DNA of 64,000 bases from Rouxiella sp. WC2420 (GTDB taxonomy: Bacteria; Pseudomonadota; Gammaproteobacteria; Enterobacterales; Enterobacteriaceae), in NCBI RefSeq assembly GCF_041200025.1, contig NZ_CP165628.1:1860001-1924000 (forward strand), written 5' to 3'. The translations under genes were made by a program, and so were the position numbers. The stretch's first letter is position 1; every line of letters starts with the position of its first letter. Below the pieces are notes generated by a model. The model was given only the letters and a program-made list of their open reading frames with translations. It did no database searches and had not been told where the DNA came from. Of the stretch, positions 48,516-57,263 are shown in pieces.

Positions 48516-48545
48516 CTCTCTGCGAAAGTAAGCTGTCGCAGAGAG
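48516..48545. terminator. Inverted repeat between convergent genes
   Basis: A perfect 10-bp stem CTCTCTGCGA/TCGCAGAGAG with a 10-base loop between the lpxA-like and DUF2891 gene ends. T runs are short, so it is a probable but not strong bidirectional terminator. Confidence 0.6.
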
Positions 48546-48554
48546 AGGCAAAAC

Positions 48555-49577
48555 TTACGCTTCTAATGCCAACAGAGCAAAGGTCGCCAGCCAGTGTTCT
48601 CCGGCATAATCACTATCAAGATGATCCAGCGCGCTGGCAAGATGTTGACTGGCCGAGGCATTGAGCAAAGCAATACGTGGATCACCTGCCGGTAACGCTG
48701 CCGCCAGCGACCGCTGACACCAGGCGCGACTGAGATTTAAACCATCCAGATGACCTATCTTACCGTCGCTGCGGTCGGTAACCGTGGCCGGAGTAAACAG
48801 TGTCTCGGGTTTGCCCTGCGCCAGATGCGGTAAAAATCTACCAAACCAGGTGATAAAAGCCTGCGGGGCCAGCACCCGCCGCATCAGCTCTGCCTCCATC
48901 AACGATGGCGATAAAAACTCATCACCATCGGGCTCCCACGCCTGACAGTTGACGTCTTCCAGATGCCAGCGCAAAGCCGTTTCTTCAATCATTCCAGCCA
49001 GCTTTTTTCGCGAGGCGCTGCGGGCATAATCGAGTGCCAATGTTAGCGCAAACGCGGTGTTAAAATGGCTACCCACTCGCAACGGGTAAGTCGCTTTGGG
49101 CAAAAACTCACAGAAGCTTTTTACAAAAAATTCGGTCATTGGTGCCAGCGTTTTTGCCCAGCCTTTAGCCTGTGGCAGTGACATACCTGCCAGCTGTTGG
49201 CTCAACGCCAGAAACCACGCCCAGCCGTAAGGGCGTTCGAAACCGCTGTGCTGTTTTTGCTGCAAATAGTGCATTTCGCCCGCGACGTTTTCCACAGTAA
49301 AATGTGCTTCAACGACGGCAATGATTTTGCTCGCTTCCGGCAGATCGGGATAGCTATCGAGCAAACGCAGCAGCAGCCAATAGCCGTGCACGCAAGAGTG
49401 CCAGTCGTAACTGCCGTAAAAAATCGGATGTAGCGCACGCGGCCCCTGAATATCGGCCGAACTCGCCATGGCGTGAGTCAGTTTGTTGGGATATTCGCGG
49501 GTGAGATGTTTTAAAGCCAATGAGGCAAAACGCGACGCCATCTCTGGCGTCGGTTGCAGGTTGGTTTGCTCAGTCAA
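48555..49577 (-). CDS. DUF2891 family protein
   Basis: A 340-residue soluble protein of the DUF2891 type, mostly alpha-helical. It has HPIFYGSYDWHSCVHGYWLL early, PYGWAWFLALSQQL and RVGSHFNTAFALTLALDYAR in the middle, and ALDHLDSDYAGEHWLATFA at the end. The pattern of His, Trp and Asp resembles alpha/alpha-toroid enzymes, but no activity is known to me. It follows the DUF979 gene by 27 bases and closes a three-gene operon with two membrane proteins. Confidence 0.85.
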   Translation of the reverse strand: MTEQTNLQPTPEMASRFASLALKHLTREYPNKLTHAMASSADIQGPRALHPIFYGSYDWHSCVHGYWLLLRLLDSYPDLPEASKIIAVVEAHFTVENVAGEMHYLQQKQHSGFERPYGWAWFLALSQQLAGMSLPQAKGWAKTLAPMTEFFVKSFCEFLPKATYPLRVGSHFNTAFALTLALDYARSASRKKLAGMIEETALRWHLEDVNCQAWEPDGDEFLSPSLMEAELMRRVLAPQAFITWFGRFLPHLAQGKPETLFTPATVTDRSDGKIGHLDGLNLSRAWCQRSLAAALPAGDPRIALLNASASQHLASALDHLDSDYAGEHWLATFALLALEA

Positions 49578-49604
49578 ATTATAGTCCCCATGAATGTTCG
49601 GTTA

Positions 49605-50555
49605 TCAAAAGCGGAAGACAAAGAAATACATAAACGCGGTATTGACCAGCAGCAGCAAAATACCAGTCAGTGCCTGAGCCTTGATAACCCCATGTTTGTC
49701 TTGCAATTCCAGCAGAGCGGCCGGGACAATATTGAAGTTGGCGGCCATCGGCGTCAGCAGCGTACCGCAGAAACCAGACAGCATGCCGATTGCGCCCATA
49801 ATCGCCGGATTGCCACCTAATTGATGCACGATGAGCGGCAAACCGATACCCGCCGTCATCACCGGGAACGCTGCAAAACCGTTACCCATAATCATGGTAA
49901 ATAGTGCCATACCAAAGGTGTAGGCTATCACAATAGCCAAAGGTGAACCCATCGGGATAACGTCTTTAACCAGATTGGCGACGACACCGCCAACGCCCGC
50001 CAGCGCAAACAGTCCACCCAGCGCCGCCAGCATCTGCGGCAGAATAGCCGCCCAACCGACGGTATCCATGATTTGCCCACCGGCTTTAATCGCTTTTAAC
50101 GGCGAATCACGCAGCATCAGCAAGGCGACGACAAATGCCACGATAGTCGCCAGCACCAGCGAAATAAGCGTGACATTTTTAGCTTCTACCAGCGGGGTAT
50201 ACTTCAGCGTCAGTGTGCCAACGAGCGTCAGGACTGGGATAAGCAGGGCTGGAATAAATAATTTGTTGCCGAAACGTTTGGCGTTGGCTTCACGCCTGAC
50301 CGCGACCTCAGGTTGGTCAGCATCGGTCTTCCCTTTGCCCAACTGGCCTGTTCCGGCGATTACTGCCAGCAGGATCGCCATACAGCCGGTTACAAAATGC
50401 GGTAATTCGGTGCCTATCAGAAAACTGACTGCGTAAACGCCCCAGAACAGCGCATTCACGTAGCGTTTAGGATTGGTATTGTCGCGCAGATTAAAAATAG
50501 CAAAAGCTGCAAACAGCAAACCGGCAATAAAGTAAACAGTGTTTAAAGTAATCAT
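49605..50555 (-). CDS. DUF979 membrane protein (permease-like)
   Basis: A 316-residue inner-membrane protein with about nine spans. GFAAFPVMTAGIGLPLIV and MLSGFCGTLLTPMAANFN look like re-entrant transporter segments. It overlaps the DUF969 gene by four bases, so the two subunits are probably made in equal amount and form one transporter. In Gram-positive genomes as I recall, this pair accompanies pyroglutamyl peptidase, suggesting a pyroglutamate-like substrate; no such peptidase is in the window. Confidence 0.85.
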   Translation of the reverse strand: MITLNTVYFIAGLLFAAFAIFNLRDNTNPKRYVNALFWGVYAVSFLIGTELPHFVTGCMAILLAVIAGTGQLGKGKTDADQPEVAVRREANAKRFGNKLFIPALLIPVLTLVGTLTLKYTPLVEAKNVTLISLVLATIVAFVVALLMLRDSPLKAIKAGGQIMDTVGWAAILPQMLAALGGLFALAGVGGVVANLVKDVIPMGSPLAIVIAYTFGMALFTMIMGNGFAAFPVMTAGIGLPLIVHQLGGNPAIMGAIGMLSGFCGTLLTPMAANFNIVPAALLELQDKHGVIKAQALTGILLLLVNTAFMYFFVFRF

Positions 50556-51241
50556 TTACCGACGCTCCCTTGCTGCGCATCAAAGCGTTTGGCGAGTGAA
50601 CGGTCGAGCAACCAAAGGCGAATAAAGTGAATAATCAATGCTGCGATGGCAGTGGGGATCGCCCAAACAGAAAGGTGCAGCGGTTCGACAAACACGCCAT
50701 TTTGGTCGAGGAAACCTTTAATCAGCAAAATTGACTGCACGGCGATAAAAATATCCTCGCCGAAGAAAACAGCAACGTTGTCTACCGCCGCAGCATTGGC
50801 GCGAATTTTTTGGCGCACGTCGTTAGGCAAATCACCGTATTTGGTGACGGCGGCCGCTTCGGCCATTGGGGCAATTAGCGGGCGAACCATCTGCGCGTGA
50901 CCACCAAGTGAGGTGAGACCTAGTGCGGCGGTCATCTGGCGGATAAAGAAATACATCATCAACACGCGACCTGTAGTGGCGGCGTGGATTTTGGAAATCA
51001 GATGTTTGGCCTGTTCACGCAGGCCGCTGCGCTCCAGAATGGCGATTACCGGTAATGTGAGCCAGACAAGCCCCATGTAACGGTTATCGATAAAAGCTTT
51101 ACCAAAGGCGCTGACGATTTCAACGGTGTGCATGCCGCCCGCTAAACCGGTTGAGATCCCGGCGATGGTCACGACTAATAGCGGATTAAACCGCAGCGCA
51201 AAACCAATTACCACGATTGGTATGCCAATAAGAACCCACAT
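50552..51241 (-). CDS. DUF969 membrane protein (permease-like)
   Basis: A 229-residue inner-membrane protein with GIPIVVIGFALRFNPLLVVT, LVWLTLPVIAILERSGLREQ and AVDNVAVFFGEDIFIAVQSI. It is the first gene of the DUF969-DUF979-DUF2891 operon. Function of the family is not established; the hydrophobic pair looks like a secondary transporter split over two genes. Confidence 0.85.
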   Translation of the reverse strand: MWVLIGIPIVVIGFALRFNPLLVVTIAGISTGLAGGMHTVEIVSAFGKAFIDNRYMGLVWLTLPVIAILERSGLREQAKHLISKIHAATTGRVLMMYFFIRQMTAALGLTSLGGHAQMVRPLIAPMAEAAAVTKYGDLPNDVRQKIRANAAAVDNVAVFFGEDIFIAVQSILLIKGFLDQNGVFVEPLHLSVWAIPTAIAALIIHFIRLWLLDRSLAKRFDAQQGSVGK

Positions 51242-51476
51242 TTTATATCCCCCTGTTTCTGAATGTTCATTGCAAAATGAATAAGGTGTTTGAACTGTTT
51301 TATTTCATATCGATTTGATTTATTGGAATATATTTTTTATTAAATTTTTTAATAAAAAAAGCATATAAAACAGTAAGTCCGGAAAGTAACAAGCAGCAAC
51401 GACTTAAGCAAGTTTCAACCAAGTAAAACTCATACGAATTAATGATATTGAGGAGGGGATCATAAGATAGGGGAAT

Positions 51477-51497
51477 AACCCGGCCAGAAACCGGGTT
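51477..51497. terminator. Hairpin downstream of queH
   Basis: Stem AACCCGG/CCGGGTT with a 7-base loop, 23 bases beyond the queH stop. No long T run follows, so activity is uncertain. Confidence 0.45.
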
Positions 51498-51519
51498 GAA
51501 AGTAGGGCATTATTGACGA

Positions 51520-52179
51520 TTATTCGTCGTCTTCATCGCCATAATACTTAACGCCGAGCTTAATCAGCGGACGGCCTTGCTCCTTGCGGTGCAGGTTGGT
51601 ATCACGCAGTGAATAAACGCAACCGCAATATTCTTGCTGGTAAAAGTGCTCACGTTTACTGATTTCGACCATGCGCGCCGCACCGCCTTTTTTCCGCCAG
51701 TTGTAATCCCAATACACCATGCCGGGATAAGGCGCAGCAGAGCGCTCTCCGCAACCATTGATCTGCTTCATGTCTTTCCAGCGCGAAATACCCAGCGAGC
51801 TGGAAATAGCGGTGTAACCGTGCTCAAAGGCATAGAGTGCGGTGCGTTCGAAGCGCATATCAAAGCACATCGTGCAGCGGATACCGCGCTCTGGCTCTTT
51901 TTCCATCCCGCGTGCTCGTTCGAACCAATTATCGGTGTCGTAATCTGCATCAATAAAGGGAATATTGTGCTGTTCGGCAAAGCGAATATTTTCTTCTTTG
52001 CGCAGCAGATATTCTTTCTGCGGGTGAATATTGGGATTGTAGAAAAAAATGGCGTATTCGATGCCGGAAGCTTGAATGGCCTCCATGACCTCTCCAGAAC
52101 AGGGCGCGCAGCAGGAATGCAGCAACAATTTACTGTGGCCGGGAGGAAGCGAAAGTTTTTCACGAATAAGTTCGGTCAT
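51520..52179 (-). CDS. queH: Epoxyqueuosine reductase QueH
   Basis: A 219-residue DUF208 protein that reduces epoxyqueuosine to queuosine in tRNA, replacing the unrelated cobalamin enzyme QueG. Iron/4Fe-4S ligands are visible as [26 protein letters not shown] and [11 protein letters not shown]. The acidic tail GDEDDE is unusual but harmless. It is a single gene, divergent from a transporter gene. Confidence 0.92.
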   Translation of the reverse strand: MTELIREKLSLPPGHSKLLLHSCCAPCSGEVMEAIQASGIEYAIFFYNPNIHPQKEYLLRKEENIRFAEQHNIPFIDADYDTDNWFERARGMEKEPERGIRCTMCFDMRFERTALYAFEHGYTAISSSLGISRWKDMKQINGCGERSAAPYPGMVYWDYNWRKKGGAARMVEISKREHFYQQEYCGCVYSLRDTNLHRKEQGRPLIKLGVKYYGDEDDE

Positions 52180-52333
52180 TAGTTGGCCTGTTGGTTCACG
52201 TTACCAGGGTAATGATAGGGAATGAAATTTCCTTGTCAAAAAAACAGCGGATCTATGCCATTGAAACTTCGGTGCTATGATGTTGTTAAGGGCGGGAAAC
52301 AAACCCGCGTTTTATCAAAGTAAGGACGCAGCA

Positions 52334-53344
52334 ATGCAAATAATGAGACCGCATCATATCCGCTGGTTGAGCCTGTTGATTATTATGGGGGGGCTTATCC
52401 TGGTTCTGCCGCTCCATCTTTTGGGATGTCTTATTTCCGGTTTTATCGTTTATGAACTGGTTAATGGGCTGACGCCTTATTTTCAAAAAATTATTCGCGG
52501 CGATCGTGCCCGCTGGTTGGTAGTGGCGCTTATCAGCACCATTGTGGTCAGCCTGCTCATATTGGCAGTGATGGGGATTGTGACCTATCTGCTGCACGAT
52601 GTGCGCAACCCTGAAGTATTTAATAACAAGGTTAGCCAACTGTTAAGTGACGCGCAGAGTCGGCTGTCACCGGTGATGCTGCACTATCTGCCAGCCAATC
52701 TTGAGGAACTGCAGCGCGAGTTTATTCAATGGATGCGCGAAAACGTGACTATGCTGCAAACGGCGGGTAAAAATGCGGCTCACACATTTTTAACCATGCT
52801 AGTGGGGATGATCCTCGGGGCGATTATTTCACTCCAACACAGTGGGGGAGAGGATCAACACGCGCCGCTGAAAAATGATTTGGTACAGCGCATGCGTTTG
52901 CTCAGCCAGTCATTTCGCAACGTGGTGTTCGCACAGTTTCAGATATCACTGATTAATACTGTGCTGTCTGCGGTGTTCCTGTTTGGCGTGCTGCCGCTGT
53001 TTGGCATCCACCTGCCGCTGTCAAAAACGCTGGTGGTCTTTACCTTTGTCTGTGGCCTGCTGCCGGTAGTGGGTAACCTTATTTCCAACACGGTGATTTG
53101 CATCGTGGGGCTTTCATTATCACTATGGGTTGGCGCTATCGTACTGGCTTACTTGATTATTATTCACAAAGTTGAATATTTTCTTAACGCGCGAATTGTC
53201 GGCACCAGCATCAATGCCAAGTCCTGGGAAGTATTGCTGGCGATGCTGATTTTCGAATCGGCTTTCGGTCTGCCGGGCGTAGTGGCGGCGCCGATTTACT
53301 ACGCTTATTTGAAAAGTGAATTGAAAGCCGCAAGGCTGATTTAA
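52334..53344 (+). CDS. AI-2E family transporter (PerM-like)
   Basis: A 336-residue membrane protein with the AI-2E/PerM layout: early hairpin helices, a periplasmic amphipathic region and a C-terminal block of spans with LPLSKTLVVFTFVCGLLPVVGN and NARIVGTSINAKSW. ATG 52334 has AAGGA seven bases ahead; the frame extends to 52277. Members have been linked to autoinducer export, ion exchange and PerM-type roles, so the substrate is open. Confidence 0.85.
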   Translation: MQIMRPHHIRWLSLLIIMGGLILVLPLHLLGCLISGFIVYELVNGLTPYFQKIIRGDRARWLVVALISTIVVSLLILAVMGIVTYLLHDVRNPEVFNNKVSQLLSDAQSRLSPVMLHYLPANLEELQREFIQWMRENVTMLQTAGKNAAHTFLTMLVGMILGAIISLQHSGGEDQHAPLKNDLVQRMRLLSQSFRNVVFAQFQISLINTVLSAVFLFGVLPLFGIHLPLSKTLVVFTFVCGLLPVVGNLISNTVICIVGLSLSLWVGAIVLAYLIIIHKVEYFLNARIVGTSINAKSWEVLLAMLIFESAFGLPGVVAAPIYYAYLKSELKAARLI

Positions 53345-53562
53345 TCCCCACTCGCCGAGCGTTGCCTATAATGTCTGGTGCCATGGTCGAGTCTGCTCGT
53401 TGCATAGCACTTAACCATAAATCCTGAAAAAAACAGGTTTAGGCAAGTACTCGCGAGGATCGTTATAACGATATTCCTTTATTTCCCTGCATACTTTACC
53501 TCGGTGGCGTTCTGGTGAGCGCTGCCCGTAATACTTTCGTTTACCCCTCAGGAGAAAAACAG

Positions 53563-54621
53563 ATGACTCTTAACGTCCGAGGTTTTGCCGCCCAGTCCGC
53601 AGAGACTCCGCTGGCACCCCATAACTTTGTCCGCCGCGACCCACGCGATAATGATGTTGTTATCGACATTAAATACTGCGGCGTTTGTCACTCAGACATC
53701 CATCAGGCACGTAACGAATGGCATCAGAGCGTTTATCCGCTGGTTCCTGGCCACGAAATTATTGGCCACGTGACGCACGTAGGCTCTAAAGTCACTCAAT
53801 TCAAAGTCGGCGATTCCGTCGGTGTGGGGTGTATGGTTGACTCCTGTCAGCATTGCGAAAACTGCGAAGCCGATCTCGAGCAGTATTGCCTTGAAGGCGC
53901 AACCATGACTTACAACACCCCGGACCGTCATGACCATATGATGACCTACGGCGGTTATTCCGAGCAGATCGTAGTATCCGAGAACTTTGTTCTGCGCGTA
54001 CCAGAAGCTCTGGATTTCAAAGCAGCGGCACCTCTGCTGTGTGCGGGTATCACGACCTACTCTCCTTTGAAGCATTGGGGCGTTAAAGCGGGCCACAAAG
54101 TTGCTATCGTTGGTTTAGGTGGTTTGGGTCACATGGGCCTGAAATTTGCTCATGCGATGGGCGCAGACGTGACTCTCTTCACGCGTTCAGCGGGCAAAGA
54201 GCAAGAAGCACGTCGCCTGGGAGCTAACCACGTGGTGCTGTCCACTGATGAAAAACAAATGGCAGAAGTAAAAGGCCACTTTGACTTTATCCTCGACACC
54301 GTTCCACATCAGCACGACCTGAACCCATACCTTGATACCCTCAAGCGTGATGGTGTGCACATCCTGGTTGGCCTGATTGAGCCAGTAGAGCCTGCGGTTC
54401 ATGCCGGTAAACTTATCATGGGTCGCAAAAGCCTGGTGGGTTCACTGATTGGCGGTATTGCTGAGACTCAGGAAATGCTCGATTTCTGTGCCGAGCACAA
54501 CATTGGTTGTGACGTAGAGATGATCAAGATGGATGAGATCAACGAAGCCTACACTCGTATGCTGAACAGCGACGTTAAGTACCGTTTCGTTATCGATATG
54601 GAGTCTCTCAAAAAGGCATAA
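53563..54621 (+). CDS. Zinc-dependent NAD(P) alcohol dehydrogenase (YahK/CAD-like)
   Basis: A 352-residue medium-chain dehydrogenase. The catalytic zinc ligands are in YCGVCHSDIHQ and VPGHEIIG, the structural zinc cysteines in CQHCENCEADLEQYC, and the Rossmann motif is VGLGGLGHMGLKFAHAMG. The class reduces a wide range of aldehydes, usually with NADPH. ATG 53563 with AGGAG is the start, not the longer frame from 53515. It is followed by a hairpin. Confidence 0.92.
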   Translation: MTLNVRGFAAQSAETPLAPHNFVRRDPRDNDVVIDIKYCGVCHSDIHQARNEWHQSVYPLVPGHEIIGHVTHVGSKVTQFKVGDSVGVGCMVDSCQHCENCEADLEQYCLEGATMTYNTPDRHDHMMTYGGYSEQIVVSENFVLRVPEALDFKAAAPLLCAGITTYSPLKHWGVKAGHKVAIVGLGGLGHMGLKFAHAMGADVTLFTRSAGKEQEARRLGANHVVLSTDEKQMAEVKGHFDFILDTVPHQHDLNPYLDTLKRDGVHILVGLIEPVEPAVHAGKLIMGRKSLVGSLIGGIAETQEMLDFCAEHNIGCDVEMIKMDEINEAYTRMLNSDVKYRFVIDMESLKKA

Positions 54622-54652
54622 CCCTAACAGGTTAAACATTTTTGAGATTTCA

Positions 54653-54682
54653 AGCGCCTGTCTGACGCATTTGACAGGCGCT
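54653..54682 (+). terminator. Terminator after the alcohol dehydrogenase
   Basis: A perfect 10-bp stem AGCGCCTGTC/GACAGGCGCT with a 10-base loop and a weak T-rich tail, 31 bases after the stop. Confidence 0.65.
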
Positions 54683-54775
54683 TTGCTGTTAAATTTCAGC
54701 TTTCCCCGCGTTGCCGACTTCTCGCCTTGTTGTCTCAGTGGTATTCTTCTGCTTTCGCCGAGCGAAGGAAAATCA

Positions 54776-55123
54776 GTGGCCAAGAATTTTGATGAACTAA
54801 TCAGAGATATCGATCTGATTATTGAACATGTTGACAGTCTGAAAAACCTGCCACCGCGTGAACAGCAGACCCCACAGAAGCCACCCGCCGAGAAGCTGGC
54901 ATATGATTCGTTCTCAGAAATCTATGCGCTCAAGGCGGTAATGAGGGCGTTTATTTCTTCTGTTGATACCATCGTAAAAGTGCAAATTGCTCACAAGGTC
55001 GAGCAGGACATCGGACATCTTGAAAATCGGGTACGCTCAATCGGTGGCGACAGCGCAAAGGCTGAAGATCTGGAACAGATAACCGCCTATGTGCGACACG
55101 CGGTGTCGGAGATAATGGAATAG
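54776..55123 (+). CDS. Small helical protein of unknown function
   Basis: A 115-residue protein starting at GTG 54776, with AAGGAAA just upstream. It is predicted helical with charged residues (FDELIRDIDLIIEHVDSLKN, then HKVEQDIGHLENRVRSIGGD) and may form a coiled coil. No membrane span or signal is present. I do not recognise its family. It ends at a strong terminator, which supports it as a real gene. Confidence 0.6.
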   Translation: MAKNFDELIRDIDLIIEHVDSLKNLPPREQQTPQKPPAEKLAYDSFSEIYALKAVMRAFISSVDTIVKVQIAHKVEQDIGHLENRVRSIGGDSAKAEDLEQITAYVRHAVSEIME

Positions 55124-55145
55124 GTTTTGTGTAGCAACTTCCTGA

Positions 55146-55193
55146 CGCTGAATGCTTTTCTCACCTTTTTAAGACAGAGAAAAGCATTCAGCG
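55146..55193 (+). terminator. Strong intrinsic terminator
   Basis: A perfect 17-bp stem (CGCTGAATGCTTTTCTC and GAGAAAAGCATTCAGCG) with a 14-base loop and six T. It ends the 115-residue protein gene. Confidence 0.92.
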
Positions 55194-55200
55194 TTTTTTA

Positions 55201-55545
55201 ATTTCATTTTTTCATAACACTTTTTACAGCAACTTATTTGAAAACAGGGACATAACTGGTGATTTATCAAGCTAAGTGCTGGTTAGTTCGACGATTTAGG
55301 GTGATTGCTACCAGTTACTGTCAAAAAGAGTTGCTATTAGTGAGCAGTCATGAGTAAATAGCTCTCGGCCTGTGGTACAGACCTATTTATGCACGACATC
55401 CTGAGTAAAGTGGTTCAAATTTAATGCGTTATCCTTGATAACACTGATCTGACGAATTTCCTTCTTAGTGCCTCCATAAGTAACGACTGAAATCCGGCTA
55501 TAACATGCCCATGGTGGCAAAATTTATATTTAAAAGGTAATTCGC
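55201..55545. promoter_or_regulatory. Upstream region of the cold-shock gene
   Basis: 345 bases without a gene ahead of the csp start. Cold-shock mRNAs often have long structured leaders, and the length permits one here, but I did not identify a cold box or promoter with confidence. Confidence 0.4.
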
Positions 55546-55758
55546 ATGTCAAATTTGATGAAAGGTCAAGTTAAGTGGTTCAACGAGTCTAAAGGCTTTG
55601 GCTTCATCACTCCTGCAGACGGCAGCAAAGATGTATTCGTACATTTCTCTGCAATCCAGGATCAAGGTTTCAAGACCCTGGCTGAAGGCCAGAACGTACA
55701 GTTCTCTATCGAGAACGGTGCTAAAGGTCCGTCAGCGGCTAACGTTACCGCTATCTAA
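55546..55758 (+). CDS. CspA-family cold-shock protein (CspE/CspC-like)
   Basis: A 70-residue single cold-shock domain with the RNA-binding motifs KGFGFITP and DVFVHFSAI. The start [18 protein letters not shown] and the end [10 protein letters not shown] place it near CspE and CspC. It acts as an RNA chaperone and transcription antiterminator. It is a single gene with its own terminator. Confidence 0.95.
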   Translation: MSNLMKGQVKWFNESKGFGFITPADGSKDVFVHFSAIQDQGFKTLAEGQNVQFSIENGAKGPSAANVTAI

Positions 55759-55800
55759 TCTCTCTTATTCGCTGTTTACAGCGTGTAAAGAAGATTACTA

Positions 55801-55823
55801 AAACCCGCTAAGGCGGGTTTTTT
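55801..55823 (+). terminator. csp terminator
   Basis: An 8-bp stem AAACCCGC/GCGGGTTT with loop TAAG and a T run, 42 bases after the csp stop. Confidence 0.92.
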
Positions 55824-55958
55824 ATTGCCTGTAATTTCTCGTTTTTAATTTATTCCTCGCCAATTTTTGCTCTTCGTCATCTTTTGACCCTCGTGTACTA
55901 GAATAAAATACAATAAAGCCCCAGCAGACGCTGTAAACGCTCATCAGGATGTAAAGAC

Positions 55959-56153
55959 ATGAAGGTTGACGATCTGGTTACAGTTAAAACTGACGGCGGC
56001 CCACGCCGTGAAGGCAAGGTTCTGGCCGTTGAGGCATTCTATGAAGGGGTAATGTATCTGGTGGCGCTGGAGGAGTATCCAGCCGGTATCTGGTTCTTTA
56101 ATGAGACACAGAGTAAGGATGGGACTTTCGTGGAGCCAAGAGAGGCTCTCTAA
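55959..56153 (+). CDS. dsrB: DsrB family protein
   Basis: A 64-residue protein matching E. coli DsrB as I recall it: [20 protein letters not shown], then [17 protein letters not shown] and a FVEP end. Its function is unknown. As in E. coli it lies beside rcsA. The space between the two genes, which holds the DsrA small RNA in E. coli, is only 81 bases here and contains just a hairpin, so I see no dsrA. Confidence 0.88.
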   Translation: MKVDDLVTVKTDGGPRREGKVLAVEAFYEGVMYLVALEEYPAGIWFFNETQSKDGTFVEPREAL

Positions 56154-56187
56154 GAGTGCGGCAATAACTTGTGCTTAACGGGCGAAA

Positions 56188-56222
56188 GCTCCCACTGGTG
56201 TATTAATCCCTACAGTGGGAGC
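56188..56222. terminator. Bidirectional hairpin between dsrB and rcsA
   Basis: A 10-bp stem GCTCCCACTG/CAGTGGGAGC with a 15-base loop between the convergent dsrB and rcsA genes. AAAA follows on the plus strand, so the T run favours the rcsA direction. Confidence 0.65.
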
Positions 56223-56234
56223 CGTTAAAAACAC

Positions 56235-56861
56235 TCAACTGACATATATTCCCTCGGTCAATGAATCACTCAATCGTACAACATGATAAATAATGTGTTT
56301 GTTCTGAGTTTTGATTTTTCTTTTGATGCTGCCCTTGTAAGACGACACTGTTTTAACCTTAATGCGCAATTTATCAGAGATTTGAATAGTGCCTTCCCCT
56401 GACATCCACATTTTAAGCATGTTTGACTCACTACGGCTAAGCACCACCGGCGAATCATCAAACAGACTGCTTCCAGAACCTGCCAGATTGTGTTGGCAAA
56501 TATGATGGCTTAACAGCTGGTTGAGAGAGGTCGTTTTGATCGACTTGGAGGTAATAATCACATTCTTACGCACAAAAACGTATTCCTCAAAGTGGTTCCT
56601 GGTGCTAGACATAAAAATAACAAACAAACATTCGGGGTGTTCGCCGATAAGACTGCGTATTTTACTGCAATTTTGTGACTGCGGTGAGAGACAGGTTTCG
56701 TTGATAAAAACAAATCCAGGCTGCAGTTGCTCACAGCTAATTTTAAGTTCATCCAGGTCGTTGGGGTAGCTGATATCTCTAGTGTTGACGCCGTTCACAT
56801 CCAGCGAATGAATTAAACCCAAACGAGTGAAGCGACATAAATCGAGGATTATTGTCTGCAT
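56235..56861 (-). CDS. rcsA: Capsule regulator RcsA
   Basis: A 208-residue LuxR-type co-activator that pairs with RcsB to switch on colanic acid or other exopolysaccharide genes. The C-terminal helix-turn-helix is clear (LSRSESNMLKMWMSGEGTIQ, ISDKLRIKVKTVSSYKGSIK, RKIKTQNKHIIYHVVRLSD). The N-terminal half is the degenerate receiver-like domain without a phospho-aspartate. It is known as a Lon substrate kept at low levels. AAGGA lies eight bases before the ATG. Synteny with dsrB supports the name. Confidence 0.92.
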   Translation of the reverse strand: MQTIILDLCRFTRLGLIHSLDVNGVNTRDISYPNDLDELKISCEQLQPGFVFINETCLSPQSQNCSKIRSLIGEHPECLFVIFMSSTRNHFEEYVFVRKNVIITSKSIKTTSLNQLLSHHICQHNLAGSGSSLFDDSPVVLSRSESNMLKMWMSGEGTIQISDKLRIKVKTVSSYKGSIKRKIKTQNKHIIYHVVRLSDSLTEGIYVS

Positions 56862-57263
56862 AGTTTAGTTCCTTATGGACATCCATGTACTGCATTTGAT
56901 TTTAGGTTAGAGGGATGAATGTCTTAAGACGAGTAAATATAAGCCCGTCTTGCGTATCCTTTTTGCTCTTAAAATGGACGAAATACAAAGGGAATTTTTT
57001 TAGTAAACCAGTTAACCGAGATCATATAAATTTAGCTTATGGAATTTAAAATGACGGGAAGATACCGGGGGGGACTATATCGTTACTGAACATTAACGAT
57101 TGCATACACATAGGAATTTAAACCAAAATTAAACAAACTTAAAATAGTTGTTAAAAGTTAGTTACAGCGCTATCTGTTAGTTTAGTTAATAAAAATTATT
57201 CACAGATCATCTGTTCTCTCTCAACGGTGTTAATGTTAGTTAACACCGCTGAGAACCGCGCAT
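56862..57263. promoter_or_regulatory. AT-rich rcsA upstream region
   Basis: 402 bases, strongly AT-rich, as expected for an H-NS-silenced, RcsAB-controlled promoter. A GTCTTAAGAC palindrome at about 56921-56930 overlaps a loose match to an RcsAB box (TAAGACATTC on the minus strand). At 57225-57248 a CGGTGTTAA/TTAACACCG hairpin lies just beyond the decarboxylase stop and may end that gene. Confidence 0.45.

Noticed and set aside
56154..56234. DsrA small RNA between dsrB and rcsA
   Set aside because: The 81-base gap holds only a terminator-like hairpin and does not resemble DsrA as I recall it.
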